Source of the DNA: Nitrosomonadales bacterium
GTDB lineage: Bacteria; Pseudomonadota; Gammaproteobacteria; Burkholderiales; Gallionellaceae
Assembly: GCA_016218445.1 (NCBI GenBank)
Contig: JACREC010000046.1
Coordinates: 1-49,423, forward strand
Reading direction: 5' to 3'
DNA length: 49,423 nt
Part shown: positions 48,205 to 49,423 of the stretch, piece after piece
Layout of the letters: every line of letters begins with the position of its first letter
How positions within the stretch are numbered: position 1 is the stretch's first letter
The notes under the pieces: model-generated
The model's input: only the letters and a program-made list of their open reading frames with translations
Database searches by the model: none
What the model was told of the DNA's origin: nothing
Made by a program: the position numbers and the translations under genes

Positions 48205-48504
48205 ATGACCACCACTAAAGAACTGAAATTACTGCGTGCATTCCTTGAACTGGACCAAACCCTGTTCACCGTCCAACGGCATGCTTCGCGTTCCAATGAC
48301 GGTATTCGGGTGGATTGCTTCGCGTCCAAGGGGGAGGGCAACCCTGGGTTAGTAAGGATAACCAGCCTTGTAGCCGGTGTACTCAAATATCGCCGGAATG
48401 TCTGCGGGTTGACCATGAGCAACAGAGAGAACGTTGGTCACAATTTGGTTGTTGCGCTATCTAAAAAACTCGAACTTGATCTCAAACACGAGAGAGTGAT
48501 CTAA
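48205..48504 (+). CDS. hypothetical small protein
   Basis: 99 aa MTTTKELKLLRAFLELDQTLFTVQRHASRSNDGIRVDCF...; preceded by cgggggcacgtt. Confidence 0.55.
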   Translation: MTTTKELKLLRAFLELDQTLFTVQRHASRSNDGIRVDCFASKGEGNPGLVRITSLVAGVLKYRRNVCGLTMSNRENVGHNLVVALSKKLELDLKHERVI

Positions 48505-48648
48505 CAGCAAGTTTTGCCCACCAAAAAAGCAGCGCCAATGCAGAGTGCGGCATTTTGTCGCGCGACAATATGTCACATTCTCAGGATTATTCTCCTTCCC
48601 TAGAATTCGCGTGGTCAATATTTGACTACAACAACCAAAGGTGAAGAT

Positions 48649-48789
48649 ATGTTTGCCAAACTAAAAGAAAGCAAGTTGTTCAAGTTACTTTCGGAAGCGC
48701 TCTGCTCCTCCCGCAAAGGATGCGCGAAAGATAATGCTGGGCACAATGAAAACTGCGGAGGCAAAGGAAAGTCTGTGCTGATTCCATGA
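48649..48789 (+). CDS. short ORF, MFAKLK peptide copy 2, Cys/His-containing (46 aa)
   Basis: MFAKLKESKLFKLLSEALCSSRKGCAKDNAGHNENCGGKGKSVLIP*; overlaps start of next CDS. Confidence 0.45.
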   Translation: MFAKLKESKLFKLLSEALCSSRKGCAKDNAGHNENCGGKGKSVLIP

Positions 48790-49244
48790 GTGCATTAAAA
48801 AATCCCCTGCGGCTTGCCGTCGTATTAGCTTGCGCACTTTCCGCGTCGTTCGCTCTCTCAGATGAAGCGACGGTAACGAACGAACAGCAACATATTCGCA
48901 CCCTGATAAGTGAGACCTTTGATCGCCCGAATTTACAGGTGAAATCAGAGCCAGTCATCGTGGTTGGCAATCATGCCGTAGCAGACTGGACGCAGGGCGA
49001 AAATGGTGGGCGTGCCTTGCTGCGGCGGGAAAAGGGTAAATGGAAAATCATGTTGTGCAGCGGTGACGGGCTAAAAGATGCAAAAGTGATTGAGCAAGCT
49101 GATGTGCCAAGGGACGTTGCAACCAGCTTGGCGCAGCAACTTGCCAAGGCAGAGCATGACTTGCCGCCAGAACAAATTAAACGCTTCGGCCTGTTTGGTG
49201 CTACCAAGAATATGTTGTCACAGCCCCACGAATCAGGACATTAA
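48786..49244 (+). CDS. exported protein resembling copper-uptake-system-associated proteins
   Basis: Signal peptide MSALKNPLRLAVVLACALSASFALS; VVGNHAVADWTQGENGGRALLRREKGKWKIMLCSGDGLKD. Family call from memory of the AxADWTQGExGGRALLR..W.VxLCSGDGLKD pattern. Confidence 0.6.
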   Translation: MSALKNPLRLAVVLACALSASFALSDEATVTNEQQHIRTLISETFDRPNLQVKSEPVIVVGNHAVADWTQGENGGRALLRREKGKWKIMLCSGDGLKDAKVIEQADVPRDVATSLAQQLAKAEHDLPPEQIKRFGLFGATKNMLSQPHESGH

Positions 49245-49423
49245 TCACAATTACATAACACCAAGGAAAATTCGATGAAAATTAAGGAAACGCTGAACAA
49301 GTTACTTTCTCAAAGAGCCTCGTCAGGTCACAGCATTTCTGTTTTTCACGGGCGACATTGCCCCTTTTCATCTTCAACACCCCGCACCCCGGGTGTTTTC
49401 GGGAGATTGTTCCCCCATTTTGC

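Overview
The window is a GC-rich, gene-dense chromosomal segment, probably betaproteobacterial (inferred from gene content and tRNA-Val style; not verified). It carries mostly housekeeping genes: pgl/gnd/zwf; a VapBC-type TA pair; an aldolase/SDR fusion; glgA/glgP; gltX; tRNA-Val(CAC); an MTA phosphorylase; glk; RatA/RnfH; a PHP phosphatase; a YciO/Sua5-like protein; an M50 protease; trpS; scpA/scpB; a TrmH-family methylase; adk/kdsB/Trm112-like/lpxK/exbD/exbB; xseA; a complete-looking Ara4N lipid A (arn) cluster with arnA split into two genes; an orphan GspE/PilB-type ATPase; ugd; miaA; an MFS transporter; mutL; and a terminal region with small repeated ORFs. The strongest signal not explained by the genes is an unusual load of short palindromic repeats from several unrelated families. 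(1) A REP-like 24-bp family (GTAGGGGCGCGATTTATCGCGCCC) clusters around and inside a Y1/HUH transposase of the RAYT type between scpB and a trmH-like gene, and the transposase ORF reads through the copies in frame. (2) Unrelated repeats appear to be translated in frame inside conserved genes: scpB, kdsB, ugd and mutL. (3) Almost every gene junction in the arn cluster holds a repeat, from at least four families, some of which provide the stop codon of the upstream gene. (4) The right end holds a duplicated leader plus short-ORF unit next to a putative copper-uptake-associated protein. All calls come from reading the sequence and supplied ORF translations; no searches were run.
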